In this document: in pieces, positions 22,293-31,851 of the stretch
Layout: every line of letters starts with the position of its first letter
Position numbering within the stretch: the stretch's first letter is position 1
From: CAYYWW01 sp964475515
GTDB taxonomy: Archaea > Aenigmatarchaeota > Aenigmatarchaeia > QMZP01
Direction: 5' to 3'
Assembly (NCBI GenBank): GCA_964475515.1
Contig: CAYYWW010000003.1
Coordinates: 1 to 40,174 of the forward strand
DNA length: 40,174 nucleotides
Notes under the pieces: generated by a model
What the model was told of the DNA's origin: nothing
Database searches by the model: none
The model's input: only the letters and a program-made list of their open reading frames with translations
Program-made: the position numbers and the translations under genes

Positions 22293-22562
22293 TTACTTTT
22301 TCAGTGCACGATCAAATTCTTTCGAAAACTCTTTCAATTCGTCTATCATTAATTGAGAAGCATTTGTTAGAATTTTCTTGGGATCATCTCCATACACAAC
22401 TATTTTAGGTTCTGATAAATATGGGTGTTCAATTACATATGATGCCTGTTTAGCTTTAGCTTCCCACGCCTTCGCCCTAAGTAAATTCAAAAATGTATGA
22501 GTCTCTCCTTTAACTTCTATTTTCAACTTATTCTTTGTCTTTTCAACAACGTTTAGTTCCAT
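22293..22562 (-). CDS. rpoL: DNA-directed RNA polymerase subunit L (Rpo11)
   Basis: 89 residues from the ATG at 22562; the GTG at 22571 is part of the ribosome binding site (CGTGAT). ETHTFLNLLRAKAW, SYVIEHPYLSEPKIVV and the closing helix match archaeal Rpo11, which pairs with Rpo3 to start RNA polymerase assembly. The usual ENDTHTLGN-like loop reads KGETHTFLNLL. A minus-strand TATA-like ATTTAAATAG at 22594-22604 would give a leader of about 10 nt. Confidence 0.9.
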   Translation of the reverse strand: MELNVVEKTKNKLKIEVKGETHTFLNLLRAKAWEAKAKQASYVIEHPYLSEPKIVVYGDDPKKILTNASQLMIDELKEFSKEFDRALKK

Positions 22563-22608
22563 AAATATCACGTATCTTATAGTTTGTAATTTTCTATTTA
22601 AATTTATA

Positions 22609-23307
22609 TCACAATCTTGGTGGTCCCTTTTCTTTTCTATTCTTCATACGAACTATTTCATTTCTTATTCTATGATGTCTGTCAGCTATGTCCGTTGGGT
22701 CAAACCCCTTAGCCCATTTTTTTGGAATACTTTCAATCTCGTCGCAGATTTTTTTATGATCGCTCACAACATGATTGAACTCTCTTTGAAGTTCTCCTGT
22801 TTCAAGTCCGCGTCCGCTTTGTTCTATTATATCGTCTTTTATACCAACCAATAAAGATTCAAGTTCTGCAGCGGCCTTTTCGAGACCACTAAGCGTTTTA
22901 ACATCTTTTACAGCTTCAAGCAGACCTGACCCCTTTCCCTTAATATTTGGCAACGAGCCTCCTCTTCCACCACCATGCCCTTTAAAAAACCACCAAAAAC
23001 CTAAGAGCAGTATCAATATCATATACCATACTCTGCTAAGGGAAACGAATATTGTATACCATCCTTGCATTATGATGAATATATAAACACTGATTGCAAC
23101 TAAAAGCCTGAGACCTTTATGAGGTTCTCCTGTGTGACTAACGACCTTAGCACTTAATATATAGATGAAAAGTATGATGAAAACGGTTGGGAAAAATATC
23201 AGATAAAAAAGGCCTTCTATTGGATTAGGGTAATAACAATTCACTTGCGCACAATCTATATTTAAAAATTTTATTAGCTCTTCTATTATGTTAAATTCAA
23301 AGACCAT
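22609..23307 (-). CDS. Membrane protein with cytosolic helical domain, function unknown
   Basis: 232 residues. Two cysteines near the N-terminus (DCAQVNC), then membrane helices at about 31-52, 66-86 and 90-108, a glycine-rich hinge (GHGGGRGG) and a soluble, largely helical domain (about 125-225) ending in a basic tail. The family is not recognised. It is divergent from the large surface protein at 23414, with about 105 bp between starts, and may belong to the same envelope system. A minus-strand TATA-like element lies at 23319-23335. Confidence 0.65.
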   Translation of the reverse strand: MVFEFNIIEELIKFLNIDCAQVNCYYPNPIEGLFYLIFFPTVFIILFIYILSAKVVSHTGEPHKGLRLLVAISVYIFIIMQGWYTIFVSLSRVWYMILILLLGFWWFFKGHGGGRGGSLPNIKGKGSGLLEAVKDVKTLSGLEKAAAELESLLVGIKDDIIEQSGRGLETGELQREFNHVVSDHKKICDEIESIPKKWAKGFDPTDIADRHHRIRNEIVRMKNRKEKGPPRL

Positions 23308-23382
23308 GTTAATAATTGGAATAGATAAAATAAATAAGCACGTACTCGTAATGCTTTGTCAACGGGAAGAGAGTATACATAG

Positions 23383-23393
23383 AAATTTAAATC
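23383..23393 (+). promoter_or_regulatory. TATA box of the large surface protein gene
   Basis: AAATTTAAATC centred about 26 bp before the ATG at 23414. The expected transcript is leaderless from that ATG, which excludes the 42 extra upstream residues of the longest reading frame. Confidence 0.55.
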
Positions 23394-23413
23394 AGAAATG
23401 CAACATTTATTTC

Positions 23414-26400
23414 ATGCAGAAATTATTATATGTTTCGGTTATTCTCATTCTTCTCTTAAATCTTACTGGTTTTGTTCTTAGTGTTAATAGCACTACAGGA
23501 GAGTTTTTATTAACTCCAGATGCAATCTACCTAAATTGGACTAATAATTATAGAGCAAATGTAACTGTTATTGCTAACTCTACTAATACTTATGACATAA
23601 TAGTTGGTGTTAATAATTACACAACTGGTATACTTGGAAATTATTCACAAAACTCATTTACATGGGATTCGAAGTATTATTGGAATGTGTCTCCCGGGTG
23701 TTTTTACCCTGGTGACCCAACAAAGGATAATCCCCTTTTAATTCAAAATGAGAGTGGCTACTACACAAATGTCAGCCAATCACTGTCAAATGGTACCAAC
23801 ACCACATTTACGTTCATTCACAATGTTATATGCCCACCGGGCAAATATTATGGAAATGTAACCATTCTAAATGTATCCAATTCTACTGAATACGCCAACG
23901 TAACTGTAACTATAGATGTACCTATTAGCAGTTCAAATGAGCTTAATACAACGACGGGTATTGCAACATTCAAAGGTGTAATGCCAGCGTATGCGTCTAC
24001 ATATCATTCGTACTATTTCAATACAAGCTCCATAGAAAACAAAACATCATTAGTTATAACACTGAACTGGACTAATTCAAGTAAAGATATTGATCTGTTC
24101 TTATTTGATGATTCTGGAAATTTAATAGCCAAGTCTATAGATTCGAACACAAACACGGAAACGGTGAGATATAATTATCTTCCTAATAATAAGTGGTGGG
24201 AAATACGAGTTTACGGTAATATAAGCTCCCAGGAAAACTATGTTGGCAGACTTTATTTTATGACCCTAAATGCAACAAACTCTTCAGACAGCAGCACGCT
24301 AACAGATGTTCATTTGGGAGTTATGAATGTTAGCGAAAGTCGAAAAATAGACATAACGTTAAAAAATGATGGCGGAATTATTTTTGAAAACGTTGCGGAA
24401 AATCCTGAGATCTACCACTTGGATATATTCAATTCTATCGGCAACGATAATTTTACGTTCGTCGTTCCACCCTATGCAACAAAAATAAGAGTTTCTGTTA
24501 ATTGGACTGGTGATAATTATTACAACTTAACCCTGTACCGGCCTGATGGGTCCATTGCAGGAACATCTAATAGAAAATATATCAACTCAAATGTATCGGG
24601 GGCGGAGATGGAGGAATTTGTAGAAACTACTAATATAACAAAAGGTGTTTGGAAGGTTGAGGTTGCAAATAACACAAATTCAACAAACCAATACACTGTA
24701 ATGGCAAAATTTTGGGTGAATACAAATGAATGGCTAAACTCCACATACAACACAACAACATTTAACACGACAGGAAATGATAATTACACAACAAACTATA
24801 CTATAAACATAACAGTACCTGAAACTTCTCTATCTGGTTATTATGAAATATTAGTTAGATACACATCCTCTAATGGTGCCGTGTTGACATTGCCGGTGGA
24901 TTTAAATGTAACTTCAGCTACTCTTCTTGTTAACAATACCTTGGGTTCAGATACGATTACATTAGTAGATAATATAGGTTTTAACAGAACTGGTGAGAAT
25001 GTTTTACAGGTTACAGTGCCAATTGCTAATCGCGGTAATAAAAACCTAACGTTTGATGGTAGTTTAAACTCTAGCAATCTTTCTTATAGTGGTCATATCA
25101 TTAATTTTACGTATTCTTATCCCGAAAATATAAGTTCTGGGGAAACTAAAAATATGACTATAAATGTATCTATAAACACAAACTATACTGGAAACGTACC
25201 AGGTATATATACGGGTTGGATTTATTTGAACGCGACAGAAGCGTATCCTTATCAAGGTTTTAATCTCACGTTGAGGGTTAACCTTACAAATTATATAAGA
25301 CTCGTGATATCATCAATAGAGACTACAAATGACGATAATTTTAAAGAAAACAACACTATCAACGAAAATGCAACTCTAAAGCTTAATGTCTTTTACGTCA
25401 ATGGAACGGAAGAAACAAGTGAGACTGTTGTTAATTTGAATAATTTCAGTTTTTGGTTAACAGAAGGTAATGTTAGTAGTTACAGGATACCGTCTTCAGG
25501 TTACTTATCTAAATATAAAGGAAATATTAATTTTTATACCAACCCCTATTTTTGGGTTAATGTAACAATACCATCGAATAAACCTGGAGGGTATTATTAT
25601 CTTCATGGTTCTCTAACCTTTACGATAAATGGTGTTAATTTAACAGGTACGGCTTCTAAATATCCGCTTATTATAAATGACACTGGGCTTCATCTTACCA
25701 GTGTTGATAGTGTTGATATAGGCAATATAAACGAGGGTAGCTATTTTGAATTTGATGTTGCTGTGAGAAACTACGGTCCTCTCACAGCGGATAATGCACA
25801 GATACAATTCCATAAGGGAACGTGCCCTATTACAATTTCTACGCCATCGTTTAGTGGTTCGTGCACAAGTGTTAGTGGTGGGGGTTCGAATGGCGTATGG
25901 ACTATAGATCTTGCAGGTAATACATCAACACCCTGCTATCTAACATGGAGGCTAACTGGCAATAACGTGTCTTCTTCAACTTCATGCTCTTCTTTGAATG
26001 TGACCGTCAACAACGCTAATTCATTTGGTAATATAACAGGCATATCACTTACTGTAGTAAATTTGGATACTACCAGTGATTCCAGCAACACAGGAACCAG
26101 TGGGAGTTCATGTACCTCCGATGCCAACTGTGCGGAAAATTATTACTGTAAGGATGGTGTATGCACTTTGCTTACGTGTGGAGAAAATGAGCATATAGTT
26201 GATCATAAATGTGTTGCTTATGTTGATAAGATAGAAATAACTGAATATGAAGAATTAATCTACATAGACGTTGGTGGTGAAAATAGTACATATGTCACTG
26301 TTAAAAATACAGGTGATCGGAGATATGATGCAAAAATTACTGTAGCTTTAGATGATGATATTGGCTATTCAATAACTCCTAGCTCGTGTCCTCTAACCTC

Positions 26401-27055
26401 TGGTGCATACTGTGTGTTTACAGTTAAATTTAACGCTTCCAACAAAACGCTTTTGGGCAGTCATTCTGGTACTTTCAAAGCGTACAAATTGGGAGATGAT
26501 AGCATATCAAATTCAAAGAACTTCACTGTTTACGTACTTCCAACAGAGTCTAGAAAACTTAGCTTAAAAAATATGTTTAGCGATCTTCAAACACAGCTGA
26601 GCGAGGCAGAGGAAAAATATTTGGAGATAAAATCATCGGGTCTTGTTTCCAAGGCAAATGCAACAGCGGTTGAAGTTCTCATAAATACAAGCAAGACTCT
26701 TATATCTGAAATCAACTCTTCTATAAATAACGATGATTATGTTTCTGCGGAATCCAAGCTTCTAGACTTAAACATAACATTGGAAAGAATAAAAAAGAAG
26801 ATAAAAGAATTGGAAATCGAAAAAATTATTGCAACCAAAAGCTTTTACAGTAATATAAAATGGATACTCGTGGGTGTTATAGTAATCGTAGCAGTAATAG
26901 GTATTATAATATATGCACTGCTTCCCCCAGAAGGTTATCATGTTAAGCACGGATACACACCAAAGGGGCAAGGATTAAAAGAACGGATAAAGAAGGGGTT
27001 AAAGGAAATTCTCGAAAAAATGAAGAGAAAAAGTGAGGAGACGGTTTATAAATAA
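23414..27055 (+). CDS. Large cell-surface glycoprotein candidate (S-layer-like), membrane anchored
   Basis: 1213 residues from the ATG at 23414. The frame opens at 23288, but the TATA box and the signal peptide (MQKLLYVSVILILLLNLTG) fix the later start. The ectodomain is beta-rich and carries dozens of N-x-S/T sequons. Two repeats near residues 190-300 and 330-445 resemble PPC-type beta domains (YYFN..LFLFDDSGNLIA; LYRPDGSIAG). CARDB-like segments follow, then a cysteine-rich module at 900-933 (seven cysteines, CTSDANC..CKDGVC), another beta domain, a helical bundle at about 1045-1143, a membrane helix at 1148-1170 and a basic tail of about 43 residues. The layout suits an S-layer or adhesin stalk held in the cytoplasmic membrane. 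No sortase-like or PGF-CTERM signal is seen. Confidence 0.8.
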   Translation: MQKLLYVSVILILLLNLTGFVLSVNSTTGEFLLTPDAIYLNWTNNYRANVTVIANSTNTYDIIVGVNNYTTGILGNYSQNSFTWDSKYYWNVSPGCFYPGDPTKDNPLLIQNESGYYTNVSQSLSNGTNTTFTFIHNVICPPGKYYGNVTILNVSNSTEYANVTVTIDVPISSSNELNTTTGIATFKGVMPAYASTYHSYYFNTSSIENKTSLVITLNWTNSSKDIDLFLFDDSGNLIAKSIDSNTNTETVRYNYLPNNKWWEIRVYGNISSQENYVGRLYFMTLNATNSSDSSTLTDVHLGVMNVSESRKIDITLKNDGGIIFENVAENPEIYHLDIFNSIGNDNFTFVVPPYATKIRVSVNWTGDNYYNLTLYRPDGSIAGTSNRKYINSNVSGAEMEEFVETTNITKGVWKVEVANNTNSTNQYTVMAKFWVNTNEWLNSTYNTTTFNTTGNDNYTTNYTINITVPETSLSGYYEILVRYTSSNGAVLTLPVDLNVTSATLLVNNTLGSDTITLVDNIGFNRTGENVLQVTVPIANRGNKNLTFDGSLNSSNLSYSGHIINFTYSYPENISSGETKNMTINVSINTNYTGNVPGIYTGWIYLNATEAYPYQGFNLTLRVNLTNYIRLVISSIETTNDDNFKENNTINENATLKLNVFYVNGTEETSETVVNLNNFSFWLTEGNVSSYRIPSSGYLSKYKGNINFYTNPYFWVNVTIPSNKPGGYYYLHGSLTFTINGVNLTGTASKYPLIINDTGLHLTSVDSVDIGNINEGSYFEFDVAVRNYGPLTADNAQIQFHKGTCPITISTPSFSGSCTSVSGGGSNGVWTIDLAGNTSTPCYLTWRLTGNNVSSSTSCSSLNVTVNNANSFGNITGISLTVVNLDTTSDSSNTGTSGSSCTSDANCAENYYCKDGVCTLLTCGENEHIVDHKCVAYVDKIEITEYEELIYIDVGGENSTYVTVKNTGDRRYDAKITVALDDDIGYSITPSSCPLTSGAYCVFTVKFNASNKTLLGSHSGTFKAYKLGDDSISNSKNFTVYVLPTESRKLSLKNMFSDLQTQLSEAEEKYLEIKSSGLVSKANATAVEVLINTSKTLISEINSSINNDDYVSAESKLLDLNITLERIKKKIKELEIEKIIATKSFYSNIKWILVGVIVIVAVIGIIIYALLPPEGYHVKHGYTPKGQGLKERIKKGLKEILEKMKRKSEETVYK

Positions 27056-27060
27056 AAAAT

Positions 27061-28857
27061 TTATCGCTTCTCAACGATAGCTTCAACTATTCTTGCGTAT
27101 GCCGGCCGTGTTATAAGGATTCCCACGAGAACTCCTGTGATAGTTGTTATTGCGAAACCTCTTACCATTCCCATTCCAAGGAATAATAATGGTACCATAG
27201 CTGCTATTGTGGTGGCCGCCGCACCAAATATTATGAAGAATGCTCTTTTAATTTGGTCTTTTATGGATGTAAATATCTTCTTTTTTCTCTCGCCCCTCAA
27301 AGTTTCATCCGCTATTATTATCTGGTGATCCATGCCTGTTCCTATGGCTGCTATTACACCCGCTATAGCAGATAAGTCTATAGTCCACGACAACATGCCT
27401 AAAAGCGGTATCAGTACAACACCGATCATAGCGTAAATATCAACATTCTCTTTTTTAAGAGTAGCTATTGTTATAAGTGCTACACCTGCGATCATAGCAC
27501 AAATCCACATAACTATGTCATTCATGGCTGCTATTCCAAGTATTATTATAACCTCTGATAGGCTTACAAAAACAAGTGGAAGAGCTATTTTTAAGCTTCT
27601 ATAACGTATGAAAACCATGGAAACAACTATTATTGCAGCTAAAAGCATGGCATAAGTCATTGTTCTGAAAAAATCACTGCCAAGTCTTGGGGATATCACG
27701 TCAACGGACACTACTTCTAGTGAAACGGGCAATGCACCTGAGCGTAAAATTGTTTGAAGTTGAAGTTTATCCTCCATTGCTTCGTCTCTTCTTAACCTGC
27801 TGCCTTGGACAGATGGTGTATGAACTATTTCTCCTGCCAGACCAGCCCCTATATTAAGTTCCGAGACCTGCTCTCCGTCTAGGTAGAGAATCATCTTTCC
27901 CTTTAGATATTCCTCACCAGTTTGTACATCTAGATACGTGTCCATTCCTTTTGTTATGTCAGCGAATCTTTTCGCCCCTTCATCGGATATTGCCACAGTA
28001 AAATAAAAGAAATATGTGTTTCCTCTCGGAACAATCCCTGATCTCTGTGGATCTGTATAGACATTCTCTATATCATCTCCATCATAGACCTTCGCAAGGA
28101 GGTTCAGCTGGTTTGCTCCTTTAGAAACATAGTCAAACTCTATATTATTAACAATAAACTTTTCTCCAGGTTTTATTATAGTACCGTTGAATTCTATTGT
28201 ATCGTTTCCGAGTAGTTTGATTTTATAAAAATTGTCGCCTATCCTTAATTTTGCGTAGTCTCCTTCTATTTTGGCTGTTTTGTTTATCTTTGCCTCAAAA
28301 GTCCCCTGCTTTGACAAGAGGTTGTCTATAATCTCGTTCCCGATCCCTGCTGCTTCTATCTGTATATAATTTTCTGCGCCAAGAACCGGATAGAAATTTA
28401 TTTCTTTCAATCCGTATAAATTTGCTCTTGTTTGTAGTGTTGCTATAGTTTGCGTTAGAATTTCGGATGTCACATTACCCTTTGGCTTTAATAAAACCCT
28501 TGTTCCTCCCTGAAGATCCAGGCCAAAATCCAAATTGGTTCTTTCAATTTCTGTAACCTCTATACCAAGCGTCTCATTAACCTGAAATGTGTAACGTTTT
28601 CCGTTTGCCTTTAAAGACACTGTGCCTGGTTTTATGTTTCTAATTTCTTCCTCCCAATCACCAACATCTTTTATTTGTTTGTTGTTCAGTTCGGTGATTA
28701 TCATTCCCTGTTCTAAAACTCCCTTTGCAGGAGAATCCCCAGTAATGTAAACTATTCTAACCCCATACCTTCCATAAGGGTATTGCTTGAACCCTATGGC
28801 TAAGATTGCTATCAAAACAAATATTATTAGTAACCACACACGCCAATACTTTATCAT
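27061..28857 (-). CDS. secD: Protein-export membrane protein SecD with N-terminal PDZ-like domain
   Basis: 598 residues. First membrane helix at 7-22. A PDZ-like domain follows at about 33-93 (VRIVYITGDSPA, LEQGMIITELNNKQI), then the family signature LDLQGGTRVLL (from 113), the large extracytoplasmic P1 region and a six-helix RND-type core with the second half MDHQIIIADE. SecD with SecF uses the ion gradient to help pull exported proteins outward. It overlaps secF by 4 bp (ATGA). Archaeal SecD is often shorter; the PDZ-like insert and the P1 region account for the length. Confidence 0.95.
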   Translation of the reverse strand: MIKYWRVWLLIIFVLIAILAIGFKQYPYGRYGVRIVYITGDSPAKGVLEQGMIITELNNKQIKDVGDWEEEIRNIKPGTVSLKANGKRYTFQVNETLGIEVTEIERTNLDFGLDLQGGTRVLLKPKGNVTSEILTQTIATLQTRANLYGLKEINFYPVLGAENYIQIEAAGIGNEIIDNLLSKQGTFEAKINKTAKIEGDYAKLRIGDNFYKIKLLGNDTIEFNGTIIKPGEKFIVNNIEFDYVSKGANQLNLLAKVYDGDDIENVYTDPQRSGIVPRGNTYFFYFTVAISDEGAKRFADITKGMDTYLDVQTGEEYLKGKMILYLDGEQVSELNIGAGLAGEIVHTPSVQGSRLRRDEAMEDKLQLQTILRSGALPVSLEVVSVDVISPRLGSDFFRTMTYAMLLAAIIVVSMVFIRYRSLKIALPLVFVSLSEVIIILGIAAMNDIVMWICAMIAGVALITIATLKKENVDIYAMIGVVLIPLLGMLSWTIDLSAIAGVIAAIGTGMDHQIIIADETLRGERKKKIFTSIKDQIKRAFFIIFGAAATTIAAMVPLLFLGMGMVRGFAITTITGVLVGILITRPAYARIVEAIVEKR

Positions 28858-29699
28858 ATCAATCCCTTACTCTCCATATACCACCTAAGCAAAACAGAGT
28901 TTTGCATCCACGTCATCACTATATCAACCAACAGCCCTATAAGAAGAACTGTTGCAATTTGAGTCAATAACGGGGAAATTGATGATATTAAAAGCGCTAC
29001 AAGAGCACCTAATGTTGTCATGCTCATTGTCAATCCCGTTTTCAATGCTGACCTTAATCTTTCTCCGAAAGGATCAGAAGTTTTCATAAATCTTGTTGTT
29101 AGCAATATATCGGTATCTATTGAGTAACCCATAAGCATAAGGAGTGCGCCAAGACCGGCAAGAGAAAGTTCTATATCCAATAATTGCATAACAGCTAATG
29201 TTACTAGTATGTCTGAGACGGCGCTTAGTATTACATAGAGGCTTGGTAGAGATGTTCTGAAAAGTAAGAAAACTATGATACTCATAAACACAAAAGCCAA
29301 TACAACTGCTATCTGTGTTTGCCTCCAAAAACTCTCCCCAAGAGATGGTCCTATTTTCTGAATGGAGAACTGGGTTATTTTTATGCCAGATTTCTTTATA
29401 TCATCTATAATTTTGGTTGCATTGACATCTTCCCTCGTTTGCACCAATATGCTGTGACCGGCAAAACTTCTTATTTCTCTCACATTCACATCATATTCTG
29501 AAACAACGTCTTCTACTCTTTTAATGTCTATTGGTTCTTTTAAATCCAATGTTATAAGTGTTCCGCCTGTTAGTTCAAAAGATCGCTCGAACCATTCCCC
29601 TGTTTGGATATAATTGTTAAAGAGAATTAATAGAGAGAATGTTATCATTAAAACGGGCACTAAAAGAAACATTTTGTAGTTTTTAAATATTTTTTTCAT
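28854..29699 (-). CDS. secF: Protein-export membrane protein SecF
   Basis: 281 residues, six membrane helices. FELTGGTLITLDL is the SecF N-terminal signature. IGPSLGESFWRQTQIAVVLAF and the later MGYSIDTDILLTTRFM with the GLTMSMTTLGAL helix are conserved. secF precedes secD in the operon. A minus-strand TTTATAAA element (29723-29730) is centred about 27 bp upstream, so the transcript is probably leaderless. Confidence 0.95.
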   Translation of the reverse strand: MKKIFKNYKMFLLVPVLMITFSLLILFNNYIQTGEWFERSFELTGGTLITLDLKEPIDIKRVEDVVSEYDVNVREIRSFAGHSILVQTREDVNATKIIDDIKKSGIKITQFSIQKIGPSLGESFWRQTQIAVVLAFVFMSIIVFLLFRTSLPSLYVILSAVSDILVTLAVMQLLDIELSLAGLGALLMLMGYSIDTDILLTTRFMKTSDPFGERLRSALKTGLTMSMTTLGALVALLISSISPLLTQIATVLLIGLLVDIVMTWMQNSVLLRWYMESKGLI

Positions 29700-29710
29700 A
29701 AGATGAAATA

Positions 29711-29735
29711 TTGAATTATAGTTTTATAAATTTGG
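29711..29735. promoter_or_regulatory. Shared divergent promoter region (secF / geranylgeranyl reductase-like)
   Basis: 44 bp between starts. The palindromic TTTATAAA at 29723-29730 fits secF spacing (about 27 bp). TTGAATTATAG at 29711-29721 fits the plus-strand gene (about 27 bp to the ATG at 29744). Confidence 0.4.
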
Positions 29736-29743
29736 TATTTTCT

Positions 29744-30757
29744 ATGCACGATATAGTAATAGTCGGGGGTGGAGCTGTTGGACTTTTCTCTGCAAGCTTA
29801 TTGGAAAGAAAATTTAATGTTATTGTTTTGGAAAAAGAAGGTAATATTGGACATAAACCATGCTCTGGCCTTATAAGTTCAAATCTCAAAAAATTCATTC
29901 ATATTAAAGAAGATTTTGTCGATCATAAAGTAAAGCGTGCAGTTGTACATTTTCCTTTTAACAAATCAATAGAGCTCAAAAAACATGAGCATGTTTATGT
30001 TGTAAATAGAAAGAAATTTGACCGTTTTCTCGCCTCCAGACTCGGTTCAGAGGTTAGGCTGCACAGTAAGGTTAGTTCACTTAAGTTTGAAAGTGAATTT
30101 GTAAAGGTTTCCACAACAAGAGAAATATTTAAATCAAGAGTTATTTTGGGGTGTGATGGTGCAAACTCCTTTGTAAGGAGATTTTTCAACGAAAAGCCTA
30201 AAGAAATAGTAAATGGTTTGATAGCAACAACTGAGGAGAAAAACTACGAAGATTTTGTTGAAATTTGGTTTGATCTAGATATCCTAAGTGATGGGTTTTT
30301 CTGGAAAATACCAAGAGGTGAAACCACGGAATATGGCGCCATAGGATCTGTAAATTTCGAAATACTTGAGAAATTTTTTGGAATCAAAAATCACAAAAAA
30401 GAGGCTGCCCCTATACCAATAGGTCCTGTTAAATCATATTTTAACAGAACTTTGTTAATAGGTGATGCTGCTGGAACTACAAAGCCATGGTCTGGTGGAG
30501 GTGTTATATACGGGTTTACATGTGCAGAAATAGCGTCTAGAATTTTGGATGAAGCGTTCCGAAAAAATAATTTCACGGAAAATTTTTTAAAGCGTTACGA
30601 AACGGAATGGAGAAAAAAACTTGGAAAAAATATTGGGTTCGGTATGTTCTTTAGAGAGATGCTTAAAGAAATGTCTAATAAAGAATTGTCAGGGCTTGTT
30701 GAAAAAATATCAAAGAATAATCTGAACAAATTTGATATGGATTTTCCATTTTTTTAG
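29744..30757 (+). CDS. Geranylgeranyl reductase family FAD-dependent oxidoreductase
   Basis: 337 residues from the ATG at 29744; the frame extends upstream to a TTG that would spoil the dinucleotide-binding start. DIVIVGGGAVGLFSA (GxGxxG) binds FAD, CSGLISSNL near residue 45 matches the C-G motif of archaeal geranylgeranyl reductases, and LIGDAAGTTKPWSGGGV binds the FAD ribityl and phosphate. Members saturate the isoprenoid chains of archaeal lipids. Being shorter than many (about 390-450), it may lack part of the C-terminal substrate cap. The neighbouring HMG-CoA pathway genes support a lipid role. It ends in a 4-bp overlap with the Nudix gene on the other strand. Confidence 0.85.
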   Translation: MHDIVIVGGGAVGLFSASLLERKFNVIVLEKEGNIGHKPCSGLISSNLKKFIHIKEDFVDHKVKRAVVHFPFNKSIELKKHEHVYVVNRKKFDRFLASRLGSEVRLHSKVSSLKFESEFVKVSTTREIFKSRVILGCDGANSFVRRFFNEKPKEIVNGLIATTEEKNYEDFVEIWFDLDILSDGFFWKIPRGETTEYGAIGSVNFEILEKFFGIKNHKKEAAPIPIGPVKSYFNRTLLIGDAAGTTKPWSGGGVIYGFTCAEIASRILDEAFRKNNFTENFLKRYETEWRKKLGKNIGFGMFFREMLKEMSNKELSGLVEKISKNNLNKFDMDFPFF

Positions 30758-31464
30758 TCTTTGCTTATTTCTGATTTATAATCTTCCAAGGCCTTTTTGG
30801 AAAAATACCCACCGGTTTTTCTTATTGCTTCTTTCAAATCCATGAATCTGACATCCGCTATTTCCGTTTTATCGAAAGATAATTTTCCACCTGAAATTTC
30901 ACATAAATAAATAATTGCAATCACATACAGTTCAGAACCACTAAAAGTTTTTTTGTATATTCTAAATAATTCTTTCACTTTTATATCGTATCCTGTTTCT
31001 TCTTTTACCTCTCTTTTTACCGCCTCTTCCGGTGACTCATCATAAGTTAGAAAACCCCCTGGAATAGACCATGTACCTTTCATGTATCCACGACTATTTT
31101 TGACCATTAAAACCTTGCCGTCTTTTATTATTATTGCATCTGCAACCACTCTTGGGTATGATTTTGTTATTGATCTTTTTACAATAGGATCCACATTTTC
31201 CATGAGAACTACATCATCTTTTAACATCCATTCATATGGAAATTCTTTTAATTCCGGTTCGCAATAAAAAACTTTAAAATCAGAAAAAGGCATTTCTGTC
31301 TTTATCTTTATAGGAAAATGCATTTCACTTTCAGATGTTGGAAATGTAAATACTCCGTCTTTTTTGGTAAGAAAAACTCTTCCGTCCTTTTCTACGTAGT
31401 AATATGTATTAACCATAAAGAAATGTTTTTCTTTATTTGTTAAATTTGTTCGTCGATTTTCCAC
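30754..31464 (-). CDS. Nudix hydrolase with N-terminal domain
   Basis: 236 residues from 31464, or 220 from the ATG at 31416, which lies just after the upstream stop. The Nudix box GFLTYDESPEEAVKREVKEETGY fits G-x5-E-x7-RE-x2-EE-x-G exactly (about residues 140-162). The first 100 residues form a separate beta-rich domain. Nudix enzymes cleave nucleoside diphosphate-linked or diphosphate compounds; the substrate is unknown. It is the last gene of the HMG-CoA synthase/thiolase/DUF35 operon, so an isoprenoid diphosphate is one possible substrate, by context only. Confidence 0.85.
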   Translation of the reverse strand: MENRRTNLTNKEKHFFMVNTYYYVEKDGRVFLTKKDGVFTFPTSESEMHFPIKIKTEMPFSDFKVFYCEPELKEFPYEWMLKDDVVLMENVDPIVKRSITKSYPRVVADAIIIKDGKVLMVKNSRGYMKGTWSIPGGFLTYDESPEEAVKREVKEETGYDIKVKELFRIYKKTFSGSELYVIAIIYLCEISGGKLSFDKTEIADVRFMDLKEAIRKTGGYFSKKALEDYKSEISKD

Positions 31465-31850
31465 TTAACTCCATAATGTATTATGCCATCCTCTCCGTCT
31501 TCATATATCTTTCTGAAGACTGGTGTTACTTTTTTTCCAATTTCTACTTTCTCTGGATTATCAACAATTTGGCCTGTTATTTTTGGGCCTTCATCAAGTT
31601 GTATTAATGCCACAACGTATGGAGAATACTTTTCGAACCCTTCTGGAGGTGTTCTTATCACAGTATAGGAGATTATTTTACCTTTACCAGATAACTGAAT
31701 GTTCTCTAATTCTCCTTTACTCCTACATTTGGGGCAGAGGGTCTTTGGTGGATAGTAAATAGTACCACAAGTTAAACACTTACTTCCTACTATTCTATAT
31801 TTAGACTTCTGAAGACGCCAATAAAGTGGAATCGATGATCTATGGCTCAT
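31440..31850 (-). CDS. DUF35 OB-fold/zinc-ribbon protein of the thiolase-HMG-CoA synthase complex
   Basis: 136 residues. Rubredoxin-like zinc ribbon with CLTC and CPKC (near residues 24-42), then an OB fold (KGKIISYTVIRTPPEGF, PYVVALIQLDEGPKITGQI). In archaea this protein bridges acetoacetyl-CoA thiolase and HMG-CoA synthase, channelling acetoacetyl-CoA; the three genes are adjacent here in the usual order. It begins 1 bp after the thiolase stop. Confidence 0.93.
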   Translation of the reverse strand: MSHRSSIPLYWRLQKSKYRIVGSKCLTCGTIYYPPKTLCPKCRSKGELENIQLSGKGKIISYTVIRTPPEGFEKYSPYVVALIQLDEGPKITGQIVDNPEKVEIGKKVTPVFRKIYEDGEDGIIHYGVKWKIDEQI

Positions 31851-31851
31851 A

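Noticed and set aside
23288..23413. 42-residue upstream extension of the large surface protein
   Set aside because: The TATA box at 23383-23393 and the signal peptide both place the start at 23414; the extension would also overlap the divergent gene.
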